A DNA stretch of 64,000 nucleotides from Batillaria attramentaria (lineage: Eukaryota; Mollusca; Gastropoda; Batillariidae), in contig JACVVK020000215.1 in assembly GCA_018292915.2 (NCBI GenBank), positions 115,001 to 179,000 of the forward strand, in the 5' to 3' direction. Positions 13,501-21,735 of this stretch are shown one piece after another. Each line of letters opens with the position of its first letter. The first letter of the stretch is position 1. Made by a program: the position numbers and the translations under genes. The notes under the pieces were generated by a model. It was not told where the DNA came from, made no database searches, and was given only the letters and a program-made list of their open reading frames with translations.

Positions 13501-15144
13501 GTCTGACGAATTTGCGCGTGAGTGATTATGATGTTAGTGTGTCTGGTGAGCTTGTCTGTTTCATGTATCCCCACTGAGGTTTTCAAATAAAACATTTCGA
13601 CTTGACTTACCAGCACCAGTGTTTTCTGCCACAGAAGCCGTCACCAGTCCTGGCGTGCAGACAGGAACGTTGTCATTGATGTCGATTAGTGTGACTTTCA
13701 GGTCAATAGTACCAGTCCGCCCCCCGCTGTCTGTTACTGTGACGGTGAGCGGATCAAAGACGGTAGTGGCGCCAGCAGCATCCCTGTCCAGCTTCTGCGT
13801 CACCAGGATTTGTCCGGAGTTCGGGTCGATGGTAAACAGTGGCGTGTAGCTTCCTGTGTCAGAGCGCCACCAAAGATTCGTGAATACACGGGGTTTGGGT
13901 GTTTGGGAGTTTAACGTTTTTTTCCACCACGTACGGGTGATATCAAAGACGGGGCAACAAAAAAGGCGAGCACAAATATTTGGCCCCAGCCGCGATTCGA
14001 GCTCATGACCAGAGCATTGGGAGTCCAACGCTCTACCATTCGGCCACCCCGGCTGCCCGTGAATACACGGAATCGGTCGGTATCCCAATGTTTTTTTAAA
14101 ACTGTTTTGTTGTTGTTGTTTTTTAAGTTTGTTTGTTCATGTCCATTTTGGAAAGGGAAGAGTGTTGCGGGTGACTGTTCTAGAATGAAAGTGTTACGAA
14201 GTGCGTGCAAAGTGCAAAAACAGCTGGGCAAATGCCAACTAAGTAAATGCTAGGAAAATCAGCACAATTAATAGTCTTCATCATGTTAGCCAACAGTCTG
14301 AAAACTTTCATCGTTGTGTGCGCCATAGATTTGAAGTAATGCTTCGGTGGATAGCGCAACACTACACTGCTCTAAAACCCACTGACGTAATTAGGTCAGG
14401 GTTCAAAGTGTTAAAAGATCTGACTGATACAGTGTAAATTGTATCTTAATGTGACGTGAATTTGGGTTGTTTTTCCTCTAATCTACCTGACAATGAGTAT
14501 GTGTGTGTGTCCCCAGCGTCGTCGTCAGTGACAGTGAGAGCAAACGGTACAGGGGTGAAGGCCGGCTGCTCTTCATCAAAGTCGACTTGCTGGCTTCCCG
14601 CGGTAAGAGCTGGATCCTCATCGATAAGGTCGTTCACTTGAAGAACAAAGGTTGCACTCGTTGTTCCAGTACCATCCGTCGCTCTGCACAGTGAGGAACG
14701 AATTAAAGAGTTTGTCAGAAACGAAGGTGGTTTTGTTTCCTGCCGCCATTACGCGTCCAGGACTGCAGATTATGCTGCTGCTATACTACTACTACTACTA
14801 CTTCAGCAAGTACACTACCACCCTACCGCTGCTACTATTCCTACTGCTTGTGCTGCTGTTACTGCTACATGGCGGATATCTGAAAGCACTACTACTAATA
14901 TCTACTGTTCCTGCTACTAGCACCACCCTACAACTGTCACTACTACTAGTACTACCGCTACAACCACTGGTACTACTACTGCAACTATTAACTACTTGTA
15001 CTACTACCCTACTACTACATGTCACGTACTACTACTACACTACAACTAATATCACTCCTACTGCGACTGTTGCTGCTGCTGCTACATGGCGGAAATCTGA
15101 AATATTCACACACAGACACACACGCACACGCATGAACGCACGCA

Positions 15145-15231
<87 letters not shown>

Positions 15232-15663
15232 CAATAAACAAATAAGAACAAGAAACGGGGGAAATTTCACTTAGAAATATTCACTGACTTACTCAACAGT
15301 AATGGTGTAGGAGGGTGTGTCTTCGTAGTTAAGAACAACTGCAGTGCGGATGGTGTCTGTGCTGAGTGTTAGATCGCCGGACTTGTCGACCGGAGTGGCC
15401 GGAGTCGGGTCCATGACGCTGACAAAAGTGTATGTGGCTGGAGCGGTCGTGGATATTGTCAGCACTACAGTGTTAATAGGTACACCCTCATCGAGGGACA
15501 CTGTGGTACTGCCACTTGGGTCGGGATATGTAAACACAGGACCTAAAAAAAACAAAAAAAAAAACGTACAGGCACGCACCCACGCAAAAAAAGCGAGCAC
15601 GCACGCACGCGCGAGCACGCACGCACGCACGCGCAAGCACAAGCACATGCGCAAGCACGCACG

Positions 15664-15752
<89 letters not shown>

Positions 15753-15777
15753 AGTCAGTAAGTCAGTTAATCAATCA

Positions 15778-15824
<47 letters not shown>

Positions 15825-16519
15825 CCGGCAATCAAAATGGAAAACTGCATGTCAGAAAGCAACATGCATGACTGTGCCATAGAAACAACTGGAACTGACA
15901 TGATTATTTGGTTGTTTTTGTTGTTGTTGTACTTTGTACTGCTTATTATGACCAACCTTTCTACCGTTGTAAACTAAAATAGTACTGCCATTGTGGGTGT
16001 TAATGTTTTACTCTATAAAAAAAAATGTGACTGTCATTCTACACATTTTAATTGGTCGTTTTCTGTTTTTTGTTTGTTTTTTTTTTACTAGCAAGACATT
16101 TCCGGTCCAAAAGATGTTTCAGCAGGAACCACGCTCCAACGGCTCACGGCCTGTTTACACTGGTGTTACCAGTGTCAACCCGTCGTGCTCTGATCGAGGT
16201 ATTTTGTTTGAAGACTGCAGTTAAAACAAACAACAACCACACAGCCCTCAGACATCCAGTTCCCTTGAAACCGGGCAACAACAAGAGGGGGCTAATCTTC
16301 GAAGACGTTCGTGTCCTGAACATTCTTTTTCTGCTGCATGTTTCTCGTGGCGCAACGCCTCGCAATGCTAAAACAGCTAATACTACCGGGATTAACAGGT
16401 AGAGTAAAAAAACACACGTTTGAGTGATAAATCTGTTTGGGATTTTGCTCAGTGAAGATTATCTCCCGCGAGGAAGATTAAGAGGAAGATTAAGACCCTC
16501 TCTCTTCGTCTATCTGCCC

Positions 16520-16554
<35 letters not shown>

Positions 16555-17455
16555 ATACGGACTTGAGGCAGTTGAAGGGGCGAAGGGGGTTGAGCAGGGA
16601 TAGCCAAATGGTAGAGCGTTGGACCTTTAATAGTCGGGTCGTGAGTTCGAATCCCGACTGGGGCGAAATATTTGTGCTGACCGTTTTCTCGTTGCCCCGT
16701 CGTTGATACATGTATCACCCATACGTGGGGGAAAAGGACATTAATTACCCCCCCCCCCCCCTCTCTCTCTGTCTCTCCTACAGAGAACGATACACTTTGT
16801 TCTCGTTTTATTCGCAGAAAGTATTGGAACTATCCAAACACCTTCCGTCTTGCCTTGCCTTGCAAATAATCAATTTATAGCCGCGAAAACGTTGGCTGGA
16901 TATATATTCTTGGCCCTAAGAAGGAGACAAATTAATGATGCCTAGCTGAGTGAGTCGCTTTATTTTGGAGATTTTTGTAGTCTGTATGTGTATGCACTCC
17001 ACCTACTACTTTTTGTGCTTGTTGCGTGTCATAAGTTATCATATGGATTGGATTGTACACAATTATGTATCTGTCGAGTGATGTGATGTTATCATCCCCA
17101 TTCAACGGGCCCTATGTCCTATCAATAAACTTTTTGCGTCGTATCGTGTCGTATCGTATAGTATTGTACCGTACCGTGTCGTGTCGTGTCGTATAGTATT
17201 GTATCGTACTGCATCGTTTGGGTGTCGTGTCGTGTCGTATCATATAGTATTGTATCGTATTGCATCGTGTGGGTGTCGTGTCGTATTGTATTGTATCGTA
17301 TTGCATCGTTTGGGTGTCGTGTCGTGTCGTGTCGTATCGTATTGTATCGTATTGCATCGTGTGGGTGTCGTGTCGTGTCGTGTCGTGTCGCATCGCATTG
17401 TATCGTATCCGTGTCTCCATCTCTGAATGTGCGCGCGTGCGTGTGTGCGTGCGTG

Positions 17456-17487
<32 letters not shown>

Positions 17488-17510
17488 TGCGTGCGTGCGT
17501 GCGTGCGTGC

Positions 17511-17577
<67 letters not shown>

Positions 17578-19215
17578 AATACGACGACATGTTGCAGCCT
17601 GCGCACATTCCTATCCCCCCTTCCCCCCCCCCTCCATCCCGACACAAAATGAAATGAAAATCTAAAAACAAGATATCTAAATCAGAAATCAAAGGGCCGC
17701 CTTCGAACGGCACACACCCAGCTAGCTTTCTCTCTCGGCATAAGAAAGCTTTCATTCTCAACAACTGTTTCGAGTGCGGTGTCATACTCGACAGTAAGAT
17801 CAACAAAGTGTCTTGTACGAGTGGGGTCTAGAATTCTCTCCGTACACTTCACTTATCTCTGTTTGCCTCCTGCTTTCAAGTAGACGGGATTTGTGCAGTC
17901 TGCTCCAATCATCGGTCATTTGCAGCTTGAGAGGATAAACTGTATACGTTAAAGGGGCTAATGCTACGCTTTTATGCTCACTGATCGTTCTGAACTGTTT
18001 TCGTGGTATCTACCATTACACCACTTAGACACCTGCACAGTGACAGCCGTCTGTAATGCTGGCACTGAGCCAACAGAAACGTACTCGATGACGCAGCGAC
18101 CACACTGAGCGCTCCAGTAGTATAATAACAGTCGCAGGATTTGAATGTTCGACGGCTCGCACAAAGTGTAAACAAGTAATATGTATCGCATTAAGATCTT
18201 TACTAATCATCAAGATAGATTATTTCGAGGGTACAGGCGCACTCACGAGCGAAACTGCGCCAAAACGGCATCACCTGGCTTAGGAACCATGGAATCAGCC
18301 CGTTTAAATTAAAGCAGACGGGATCTGTCCAGTGTAAATCTGGCTCACACGGCAGACGCCGCGAGAGGTTAAAGGTCTGCAATCTCAGCAAATAGCCGCA
18401 AACATTGCGACTCCTTCGACTGTGCATAATCCAGGCAACTCTGTCACAGTTGCAGAGTTTTCAGCACTTCGGGGACACTTATAAAACCAGAGCACGAGTT
18501 TGCCGTGATATTACTTTTGGTCAGTGAGCGAGACACATCGCTACAGTGTCTAGCGGCTGTTGAGTGCTGCACGATGTTTCTCGCTCAGTGTCGAAACGCA
18601 AACTGAGCTGTGAAATCAGGCTGCCCTTGGCTTTTATTGCGGTTTCAGGGACGCTAACAACTCTGCAACTGTGACAGAGTTGACTGTGCTTGCACGGTCG
18701 ACTCTGTAATTTTTTTTTTCACACTTCGGAAAGCTTTTTGTTGGGAGCTTAGATCTTTAACGTGCTGCACTCAGCTAATGGTACCCCTAACGTGCCTAAT
18801 TTACATGCGAATCGGTTACGCTGCACAGCGAAGTCCTCCTTACGAAGTAAACAGGCCTATTAGCATGGATTGGGATATTCCGTAGCGTCGATGTGAACTC
18901 CCTGTGTCGACGAGTGTTGGAAATAATAATAATAATAATAATGAGTACTGTATAGGCGTTTTATCCAATTTCATGAATCGGCTCAAAGCGCCGCGAACTG
19001 AACCCAACACGCACGCTCACGTGAGTCACACACATTCTCTCACACACTGGACATAAACACATTACAATCAAGGGTCAGCTCAGCTATTTAAATTTCGGAA
19101 TTTAGAATTGCATGTATTTTTCAAATTTAGTGGGCTGAACATTTCCAAAGCGTTTCTCTGCATATATACAGTCATTGAACTTTTAGCGCAATGGCGGTTT
19201 TTTTTGGTTTGTTTG

Positions 19216-19276
<61 letters not shown>

Positions 19277-20477
19277 GTTGTTTATTCATGAATAAGTCAG
19301 GTGGTAAAAATGAAGTTCGCTCGTTTCAGTTTTAGACTGAACCAGTGTAATCAAGGACCAGTGGTAGCTGATATCGGGATTTTTTTTTTTTTTTTTTTTG
19401 CGGTAAGTGAACTGATCTGACCAATGGTAGTTTCAGTGGCAGCGTGGGGGTCGTTGAGCCGAATCGACATTTGCATTATCACTGAAGTTACCCTCAAAAC
19501 TGCTTTGGACTTCTCAGTTTTATCAACAGGACGGCCAGGAGCTCTATTTTGGAATGCAGACCCGTGTAAACTTTCAGGGTAGCCAGTCCAACCGCCCAGC
19601 TAGTATACTGATTAATCTACCAACCAAACAACCAGACATACAAACCATTAGGCGGTTCTGTTTTAGCTTGTTCTGGTCATCATCTTATAGAAACATACAA
19701 ACAGTTCCCTTGATTTCAAAAGGAACCCAAGCCGGTAGATTGCCCAGTAATAAAACTGTCAGGCAGACAGAAAAGTCAGTTTGCATTATTTCCACCCTGA
19801 AGGGGCATGGGAAATGGTAACCAGTAGCATAGATATCTAAACCTGCCACTTGGACATTACGCACATAACCAAACAAACAAGCCTACATACATACATACAT
19901 ACATACATACATACATACATACATACATACATACATACATACATACATACATACATACATACATACATACATACATACATACATACATACAGTGTCAGGT
20001 GAATACAATGATAAATAATAAATTTCAAGGTCATTTTCAGAACTGTTTGGTAAACGTCTCAGACAGACAAACGGCAAGAAAGAAAGAGAGACAGAAAAAA
20101 AAATGAAAACAACAACAACAACAAACGAACGAACGAAAGAAAGAAACATTTTAACACGGACAGAGAGTGAAAGAAAGAAAGAAAGAAAGAAAGAAAGAAA
20201 TTTCTGAAAGGCCAAAGAGTCAAGGTTAAATTTCAAGGTATTGGAGCTGGATCGTGGAATGAAAGATTAACACCAAAGCCACGGCTTAAAGAAATTTAGA
20301 TTACAGGAATAAGCACACATGCCTTACAGATACGGAAACTGAATATACCCTCCCGCCCCCCTCCCCCTCCCCTCCTCCGCCACGCGCATACGACACTACT
20401 AAGTCAACACTCAACGTACCTTGGCCCGTAGAATTGTCGATAAGCGAAAGCAGCAGAAGAAGAGCAAAAGTCCTCAT
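1..20477 (-). CDS. Cadherin-repeat protein, 5' part of gene (13 exons seen)
   Basis: This is a calcium-dependent adhesion-type extracellular protein built of tandem cadherin repeats. Exons run 20477-20420, 15542-15293, 14683-14487, 13853-13611, 12459-12215, 11462-11291, 5601-5321, 4892-4719, 4131-4009, 2735-2630, 1775-1531, 975-858 and 27-1. Every junction agrees in phase, giving about 746 residues. The product starts with a signal peptide ([12 protein letters not shown]), followed directly by six cadherin repeats and the start of a seventh. Cadherin signatures include LDRDx[41 protein letters not shown] and NTNENAP. No membrane segment or cytoplasmic tail lies inside the window, so the class (protocadherin-like, FAT/Dachsous-like or other) cannot be decided. 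Repeat invasion of the introns is heavy but the exons are intact. Confidence 0.9.
138..563 (-). mobile_element. SINE family 1, full-length copy
   Basis: On the minus strand a tRNA-like head (about 563-485; box A-like TGGTCTAGTGGTTAA, box B-like GGTTCGAGTCCC) is followed by a body of about 320 bp and an (ATT)n tail at 138-160. The same body recurs at 18,926-19,152 and 30,166-30,560. This is a tRNA-derived SINE, not a working tRNA gene. Confidence 0.85.
564..857. other. Intron 12 remainder
   Basis: Unique-looking intron sequence with a short A-rich tract at 600-630. I see no further structure. Confidence 0.5.
858..975 (-). CDS. Cadherin gene exon 12 (EC7 start)
   Basis: It starts after TGTCCAAG in phase 0 and ends in phase 1 at GCAGC|GTAAGG. 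It encodes [20 protein letters not shown], then [15 protein letters not shown], a clear cadherin repeat core. Confidence 0.85.
1300..1460 (-). mobile_element. SINE family 2 copy
   Basis: The minus-strand tRNA-like head, body and tail are marked in plus orientation by AACGTCCTTTTCCACCACAT near the tail and GATTCGAACTCACGACCC near the head. Eleven copies lie in the window. This copy is diverged. Confidence 0.8.
1531..1775 (-). CDS. Cadherin gene exon 11 (EC6 end)
   Basis: It starts after TGCCATAG in phase 1 and ends in phase 0 at AACG|GTAATA. It encodes [38 protein letters not shown] and the linker [10 protein letters not shown]. An (ATT)n tract lies directly inside the donor side of the intron. 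Confidence 0.88.
1905..2345 (-). mobile_element. LINE 3'-end element, about 440 bp type
   Basis: It is homologous to 27,312-27,792, 40,194-40,664, 44,994-45,366 and 60,885-61,310. In minus orientation it ends with the sequence that in other copies reads GCGGCTTTAAGCCCTAAA plus a short tandem tail; this copy has lost the extreme tail. No protein is convincing in it. It is probably the 3' region of an I-superfamily LINE or a SINE that uses its tail. Confidence 0.7.
2630..2735 (-). CDS. Cadherin gene exon 10 (EC6)
   Basis: It starts after TATTGTAG in phase 0 and ends in phase 1 at AAGT|GTGAGT. It encodes [35 protein letters not shown]. This exon is too short to stand out as an ORF but splices exactly between exons 9 and 11. 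Confidence 0.85.
2736..4008. other. Intron 9 of the cadherin gene
   Basis: The intron is AT-rich with an (AT)n patch at 2,990-3,010, a C-run at 3,413-3,425 and a T-run at 3,543-3,561. It includes the exact copy of part of exon 8 at 3803-3853. No gene seen. Confidence 0.6.
3803..3853 (-). repeat. Exact 51-bp copy of exon 8 segment in an intron
   Basis: Bases 3803-3853 equal 4792-4842 base for base. The latter is 17 codons of cadherin exon 8. The copy has no splice sites of its own and lies in the next-but-one intron, so it is probably not used. Confidence 0.95.
4009..4131 (-). CDS. Cadherin gene exon 9 (EC5 end, EC6 start)
   Basis: It starts after TCTATTAG and ends at CACCG|GTAAGA, phase 0 at both ends, 41 codons. 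It encodes [20 protein letters not shown], then [13 protein letters not shown], the degenerate inter-repeat linker. Confidence 0.85.
4395..4528. repeat. (CA)n microsatellite, compound
   Basis: Mixed GCGC/CACA repeat becoming pure (AC)n from about 4467 to 4528. It lies in intron 8 of the cadherin gene. Confidence 0.95.
4719..4892 (-). CDS. Cadherin gene exon 8 (EC5)
   Basis: It starts after TTCAACAG and ends at TCGAG|GTAAAA, both phase 0, 58 codons. It encodes [37 protein letters not shown] and FYYVLIIE. Bases 4792-4842 of this exon are repeated exactly at 3803-3853. Confidence 0.9.
4930..5100. other. G/A-rich part of intron 7
   Basis: Purine-rich stretch (4,970-5,040) with no coding signal. 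Confidence 0.6.
5221..5298. repeat. (AC)n(GC)n microsatellite beside exon 7 donor
   Basis: Pure (AC)n to 5279, then (GC)n to 5298, ending 21 bases from the GC donor of exon 7. On the transcribed strand the tract is (GC)n(GT)n inside the intron start. Confidence 0.95.
5321..5601 (-). CDS. Cadherin gene exon 7 (EC4 end, EC5 start), GC donor
   Basis: It starts after GGTTTCAG in phase 1 and encodes [32 protein letters not shown], the linker [13 protein letters not shown] and [14 protein letters not shown]. The only donor that keeps the frame with exon 8 is CAG|GCAAGG, a GC donor with otherwise strong consensus. Joined to exon 8 it gives [16 protein letters not shown], the usual cadherin sequence. 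Confidence 0.88.
5626..5760 (+). mobile_element. tRNA-derived SINE family 3 copy
   Basis: The head reads GATTTGGTCTAGTGGTTAAG then GGTTCGATTCCCCGGTGGGC, tRNA-like boxes A and B. A related diverged head is at 22,270-22,345. The body is short. Confidence 0.65.
6119..6292 (-). mobile_element. SINE family 2 copy, next to the Ginger left end
   Basis: It has the (GGGT)n-like tail at 6119-6148, TTTCCACCACATACGGGTGA and the tRNA-like head ending GCCATTCGGCCACCCC. The Ginger target site CCGG at 6296 follows four bases after the head. Confidence 0.85.
6300..6530 (+). repeat. Ginger left terminal inverted repeat
   Basis: It matches the reverse complement of 10569-10790. The differences seen are one terminal base (C/G at position 6), one C in a C-run, one C/G change in the last third, and one small indel after the TTTTCTAACCAATGTAG segment. 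It contains about seven GTCCCCC or close variants, and GTCCCCCGGGGGAC at 6329-6345. Confidence 0.93.
6531..7399 (-). other. Ginger 3' untranslated and spacer region
   Basis: It holds a (CT)n tract at 6780-6841 with a C-run, and AT-rich sequence. A minus-strand AATAAA (plus TTTATT at 6887-6892) could serve the transposase mRNA. No ORF of note. Confidence 0.6.
7400..9851 (-). CDS. Ginger transposase with integrase core and OTU domain, two exons
   Basis: Exons are 9851-9585 (89 codons) and 9229-7400 (609 codons and stop), joined AAG|GTGAGC to TCTCTAG|GTC in phase 0, 698 residues. Residues about 55-125 form an H2C2 zinc finger that spans the splice junction (HxxxxxxxGHLG ... CRSCCVC). The integrase core follows, with aspartates in GMDIIGPL and ITDQGREF and the glutamate in NGQRERDN. 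Next come a FVGPYEV (GPY/F) module, about twelve 8-residue repeats (DPSHAPQA / DPSYHPQA), and an OTU-type cysteine protease domain with GDGNCFFRS and histidine in GHHFAPVF. The start at [13 protein letters not shown] is favoured because the family pattern begins there; an in-frame ATG also lies at 9929. The frame is open throughout, so the protein may be functional. Confidence 0.9.
7948..8242 (-). repeat. 24-bp coding minisatellite in the Ginger transposase
   Basis: About twelve 24-bp units encode DPSHAPQA and DPSYHPQA, mostly alternating. This suggests growth by a 48-bp double unit. It lies between the GPY/F module and the OTU domain and probably forms a flexible linker. Confidence 0.95.
9300..9358. 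repeat. (TG)n, G-run, (GA)n tract in the Ginger intron
   Basis: Three simple repeats in a row inside the transposase intron (9584-9230). Confidence 0.9.
9920..10001 (-). promoter_or_regulatory. Two 41-bp tandem repeats with palindromic CACGTG upstream of the transposase
   Basis: Units 9920-9960 and 9961-10001 are identical. Each has a near-palindrome of TTGACACG and CGTGTCAA around GTCACGTGAC, which includes an E-box (CACGTG). They start 69 bases upstream of the transposase ATG. A promoter or self-binding role is inference. Confidence 0.5.
10041..10226. repeat. 73-bp perfect inverted repeat (hairpin) inside Ginger
   Basis: Arms 10041-10113 and 10154-10226 are exact reverse complements around a 40-bp loop. 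The loop (10114-10153) nearly repeats the 9995-10040 sequence that precedes the left arm. It lies upstream of the transposase gene. Confidence 0.93.
10314..10530. repeat. (TG)n and (GA)n microsatellites
   Basis: Pure (TG)n at 10314-10381, degenerate to 10455, then (GA)n at 10488-10530, inside Ginger near the right inverted repeat. Confidence 0.95.
10569..10790 (-). repeat. Ginger right terminal inverted repeat
   Basis: Inverted partner of 6300-6530. The repeated GGGGGAC words are likely transposase-binding sites by analogy with other transposons; that is inference. Confidence 0.93.
11044..11232. repeat. 95-bp tandem duplication
   Basis: Unit TAGGTTCCTTCGATAATAAT... repeats at 11044-11138 and 11139-11232, each ending in (GAT)n. 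It lies in intron 6, right of Ginger. Confidence 0.9.
11291..11462 (-). CDS. Cadherin gene exon 6 (EC3-EC4)
   Basis: It starts after ATTTAAG in phase 0 and ends in phase 1 at ACAG|GTCAGTGC. It encodes [14 protein letters not shown], the linker, and [20 protein letters not shown] with GEVEYILVS. The Ginger transposon sits in the intron that follows. Confidence 0.88.
11463..12214. other. Intron 5 of the cadherin gene
   Basis: No repeat family or coding signal recognised. Confidence 0.5.
12215..12459 (-). CDS. Cadherin gene exon 5 (EC3)
   Basis: It starts after TTGCACAG in phase 1 and ends in phase 0 at GTTGAG|GTAGGG. It encodes [36 protein letters not shown] and SATVIVE. The C in LACNDID replaces the usual VxAxD hydrophobic or small residue but the fold pattern holds. 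Confidence 0.88.
12460..13610. other. Intron 4 of the cadherin gene
   Basis: It contains (CAAA)n at 12,655-12,790 and short T/G and G runs (12,911, 13,337). No gene seen. Confidence 0.6.
13611..13853 (-). CDS. Cadherin gene exon 4 (EC2 end, EC3 start)
   Basis: It starts after GACACAG in phase 1 and ends at GCTG|GTAAGTC. It encodes [38 protein letters not shown] and the calcium-binding linker DINDNVP, then SVAENTGAG, the start of EC3. These are the clearest cadherin motifs in the gene. Confidence 0.92.
13893..14055 (-). mobile_element. SINE family 2 copy
   Basis: Minus orientation: tail TTTGGGAGTTTAACG on the left, tRNA-like head ending CTCTACCATTCGGCCACCCC on the right. It lies in intron 3, 40 bases from exon 4. 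Confidence 0.88.
14487..14683 (-). CDS. Cadherin gene exon 3 (EC1 end, EC2 start)
   Basis: It starts after TGTGCAG in phase 2 and reads [19 protein letters not shown], a typical end of a cadherin repeat. It then opens EC2 with [20 protein letters not shown]. The donor is TCAG|GTAGAT, phase 1. Confidence 0.85.
14775..15090. repeat. Degenerate (ACT/CTG)n trinucleotide region
   Basis: Long imperfect CTA/CTG trinucleotide repeat in intron 2. The apparent leucine/tyrosine-rich reading frame is a by-product. Confidence 0.85.
15148..15229. repeat. (CA)n microsatellite
   Basis: Pure dinucleotide repeat in intron 2. Confidence 0.97.
15293..15542 (-). CDS. Cadherin gene exon 2 (EC1, first part)
   Basis: It starts after a TAG acceptor in phase 1 and reads [11 protein letters not shown] through [16 protein letters not shown] to [14 protein letters not shown]. 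It ends in phase 2 at [22 protein letters not shown] is the usual cadherin strand before the VxATDG segment of the next exon. A long (CA)n tract lies just upstream in intron 1. Confidence 0.85.
15590..15824. repeat. Compound (CGCA)/(CA)n/(AATC)n microsatellite
   Basis: (CA)n at 15,668-15,748 followed by (AATC)n at 15,770-15,824, at the 3' end of intron 1. Confidence 0.97.
16594..16750 (+). mobile_element. SINE family 2 copy
   Basis: Head GGGATAGCCAAATGGTAGAG, GTTCGAATCCCGACTGGGGC, body GAAATATTTGTGCTGACCG and tail near AAAAGGACATTAAT. It is preceded by (CT)n at 16,519-16,552 and followed by a C-run and (CT)n. Confidence 0.88.
16760..17130. other. Intron 1 stretch without features
   Basis: No recognisable gene or repeat. 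Confidence 0.45.
17137..17411. repeat. Degenerate pentanucleotide repeat (TCGTG/TCGTA)n
   Basis: About 55 five-base units with a higher-order period containing TGCATCGTGTGGGTG or TGCATCGTTTGGGTG. It is open on both strands, hence spurious long ORFs. Confidence 0.93.
17461..17572. repeat. (GA)n(TGCG)n(TG)n microsatellite
   Basis: Three consecutive simple repeats. Confidence 0.97.
18436..18682. mobile_element. Possible MITE with 24-bp terminal inverted repeats
   Basis: Bases 18436-18459 are the exact reverse complement of 18659-18682 (ends CAACTCTGTC). The 247-bp unit has no ORF. No target duplication was recognised, so MITE status is tentative. Confidence 0.55.
18926..19152 (-). mobile_element. 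SINE family 1 copy, head missing
   Basis: Same (ATT)n tail and body as 138-563 but it stops at CATTTCCAAAGCG, losing the tRNA-like head: a 5' truncation. Confidence 0.85.
19219..19272. repeat. (CT)n microsatellite
   Basis: Pure dinucleotide repeat in intron 1. Confidence 0.97.
19884..19990. repeat. (ATAC)n microsatellite, about 26 units
   Basis: Pure tetranucleotide repeat in intron 1 of the cadherin gene. Confidence 0.97.
20420..20477 (-). CDS. Cadherin gene exon 1 (signal peptide)
   Basis: The ATG is at 20477-20475. The exon encodes a hydrophobic leader of about 19 residues ([19 protein letters not shown]) and ends in phase 1 at an AAG|GTACGT donor. A TTTCCAG at about 20,500 could be the 3' splice site of a 5'UTR intron. 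The leader, the good donor and the exact phase match to exon 2 decide this start. Confidence 0.85.
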
Positions 20478-20505
20478 TTTTAGTTCAGTTTGATGAGTTG
20501 TTTCC

Positions 20506-21480
20506 CTGGAAACAAATCAAAACAGTTTGTGTCCCACTGAGGTTGGCTCTTAAACACAGATAATCCGTTAAAAATCGCTTTTCAAATGAAAAGGAAATTC
20601 AGAACAAGAAAAGGAAAATTCAAGAAGAAAGACACCTCGCAAATTACAATGAATGCAGCAGCTGGAATGACGGGTTCACAAGAAAATGAATTTAAATTAA
20701 ACGAATCAACACGCATGCCTAACATAGTCGGGAATTCAATCTTTTTACCCCCCCCCCCCCCCCCTTATATATACACATATATACACAACCCGCCCCAGTA
20801 TGATGAGCTTCAGTCGATATTCGATCTTCTGGTCCTGTCGGCGTTAGAACCGTTCATAGTCAAGCACAAAAAACACAGAGACAAACAAGCAAATAAACAG
20901 TAAACAAAACAAACCACCACCACCAACAACAACAACAAACAAACAAACAAAAAAGAAAAGAAAAGAAAAGAAAAGAAAACCTGCAACCTCTAAGTCTTTG
21001 AGAACTCGGCCCACGATAAGATCTGCTGATACGGCATCCGGAATAGTTGTTTCAACAATTAACAAAATAACGGAATTGCCATCCAGTAAATTAGCAAGTC
21101 TTTATTTGTATATGTAGTACATCACACTACATGCACACCCATCAACATGCCACAGCAGCATAGAAGTCATTACGATAGTATTCAACACCACCTCCACAAA
21201 AATTTCTATCTCACGTCAATGGCGGCTTTTTTTTTTTTTTTTTTGCTGCCATAACTCTTTGCCGGCTCCAGTGGTGTTCCTCCCTGGTAATGGGTGGAAT
21301 CCACCGAGGGCTCGGAAGTTGGGGCAATTTTTATTATGCATGATGATGGAGATGAGGATGATGGTAAGATGATGCTATGGAGGTCGATCGTGTGGTTTGG
21401 GGCTGCGGGACAGGGCCGCATTCCACGCTTCCTGTCATAAATATCCCGGAATTAATCAGGCCCGGGAACTACGGCACCTG
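20506..21480. other. Region upstream of the cadherin gene
   Basis: It holds a C-run at 20,749-20,764, an (AAAAG)n-like tract at 20,950-20,980 and a T-run at 21,226-21,244. The promoter cannot be located by eye. No gene seen. Confidence 0.5.
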
Positions 21481-21489
21481 CGGTGCCGG

Positions 21490-21735
21490 CCGTGTAATCA
21501 TTCACATCATAAGACGTGTCATACCAAGGAAAGCACCCCCAAAGTCGCACCCGTGAAGTGAGTGAATCTCGGCTGTGTGGCAACAGCCTCCCCACTGGGC
21601 CCATAGCACACCCGCTCTGGGTAGGAGCGGACCTAGGTAGGAAAAATCCCGCTTGCCTCGGCTGGGACTCGAACCCGGGTCTCCCGGTCCAAAGTCCGAA
21701 GTGCTAACCACTACACTTAGGAGGCCGGTCACTGG
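21490..21735 (-). mobile_element. tRNA-derived SINE family 4 copy
   Basis: The minus-strand head at 21,735-21,655 has box A-like TGTAGTGGTTAGCACTTCGG and box B-like GGGTTCGAGTCCCAGCCGAG. The body extends left. It could pass for a tRNA but lacks a clean cloverleaf by eye. Confidence 0.6.

Noticed and set aside
13561..14088. Extending cadherin exon 4 upstream through 13,860-14,055
   Set aside because: That stretch is a SINE family 2 copy in the intron; the GACACAG acceptor at 13,854 gives the exact phase with exon 3.
14652..15245. 197-residue plus-strand frame
   Set aside because: It is a translation of the degenerate CTA/CTG repeat and a (CA)n tract and overlaps cadherin exon 3 on the other strand.
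20586..20903. 105-residue plus-strand frame MKRKFRTRKGK...
   Set aside because: Lysine-rich by composition, runs through a C-run and A-rich simple sequence; no domain or splice support.
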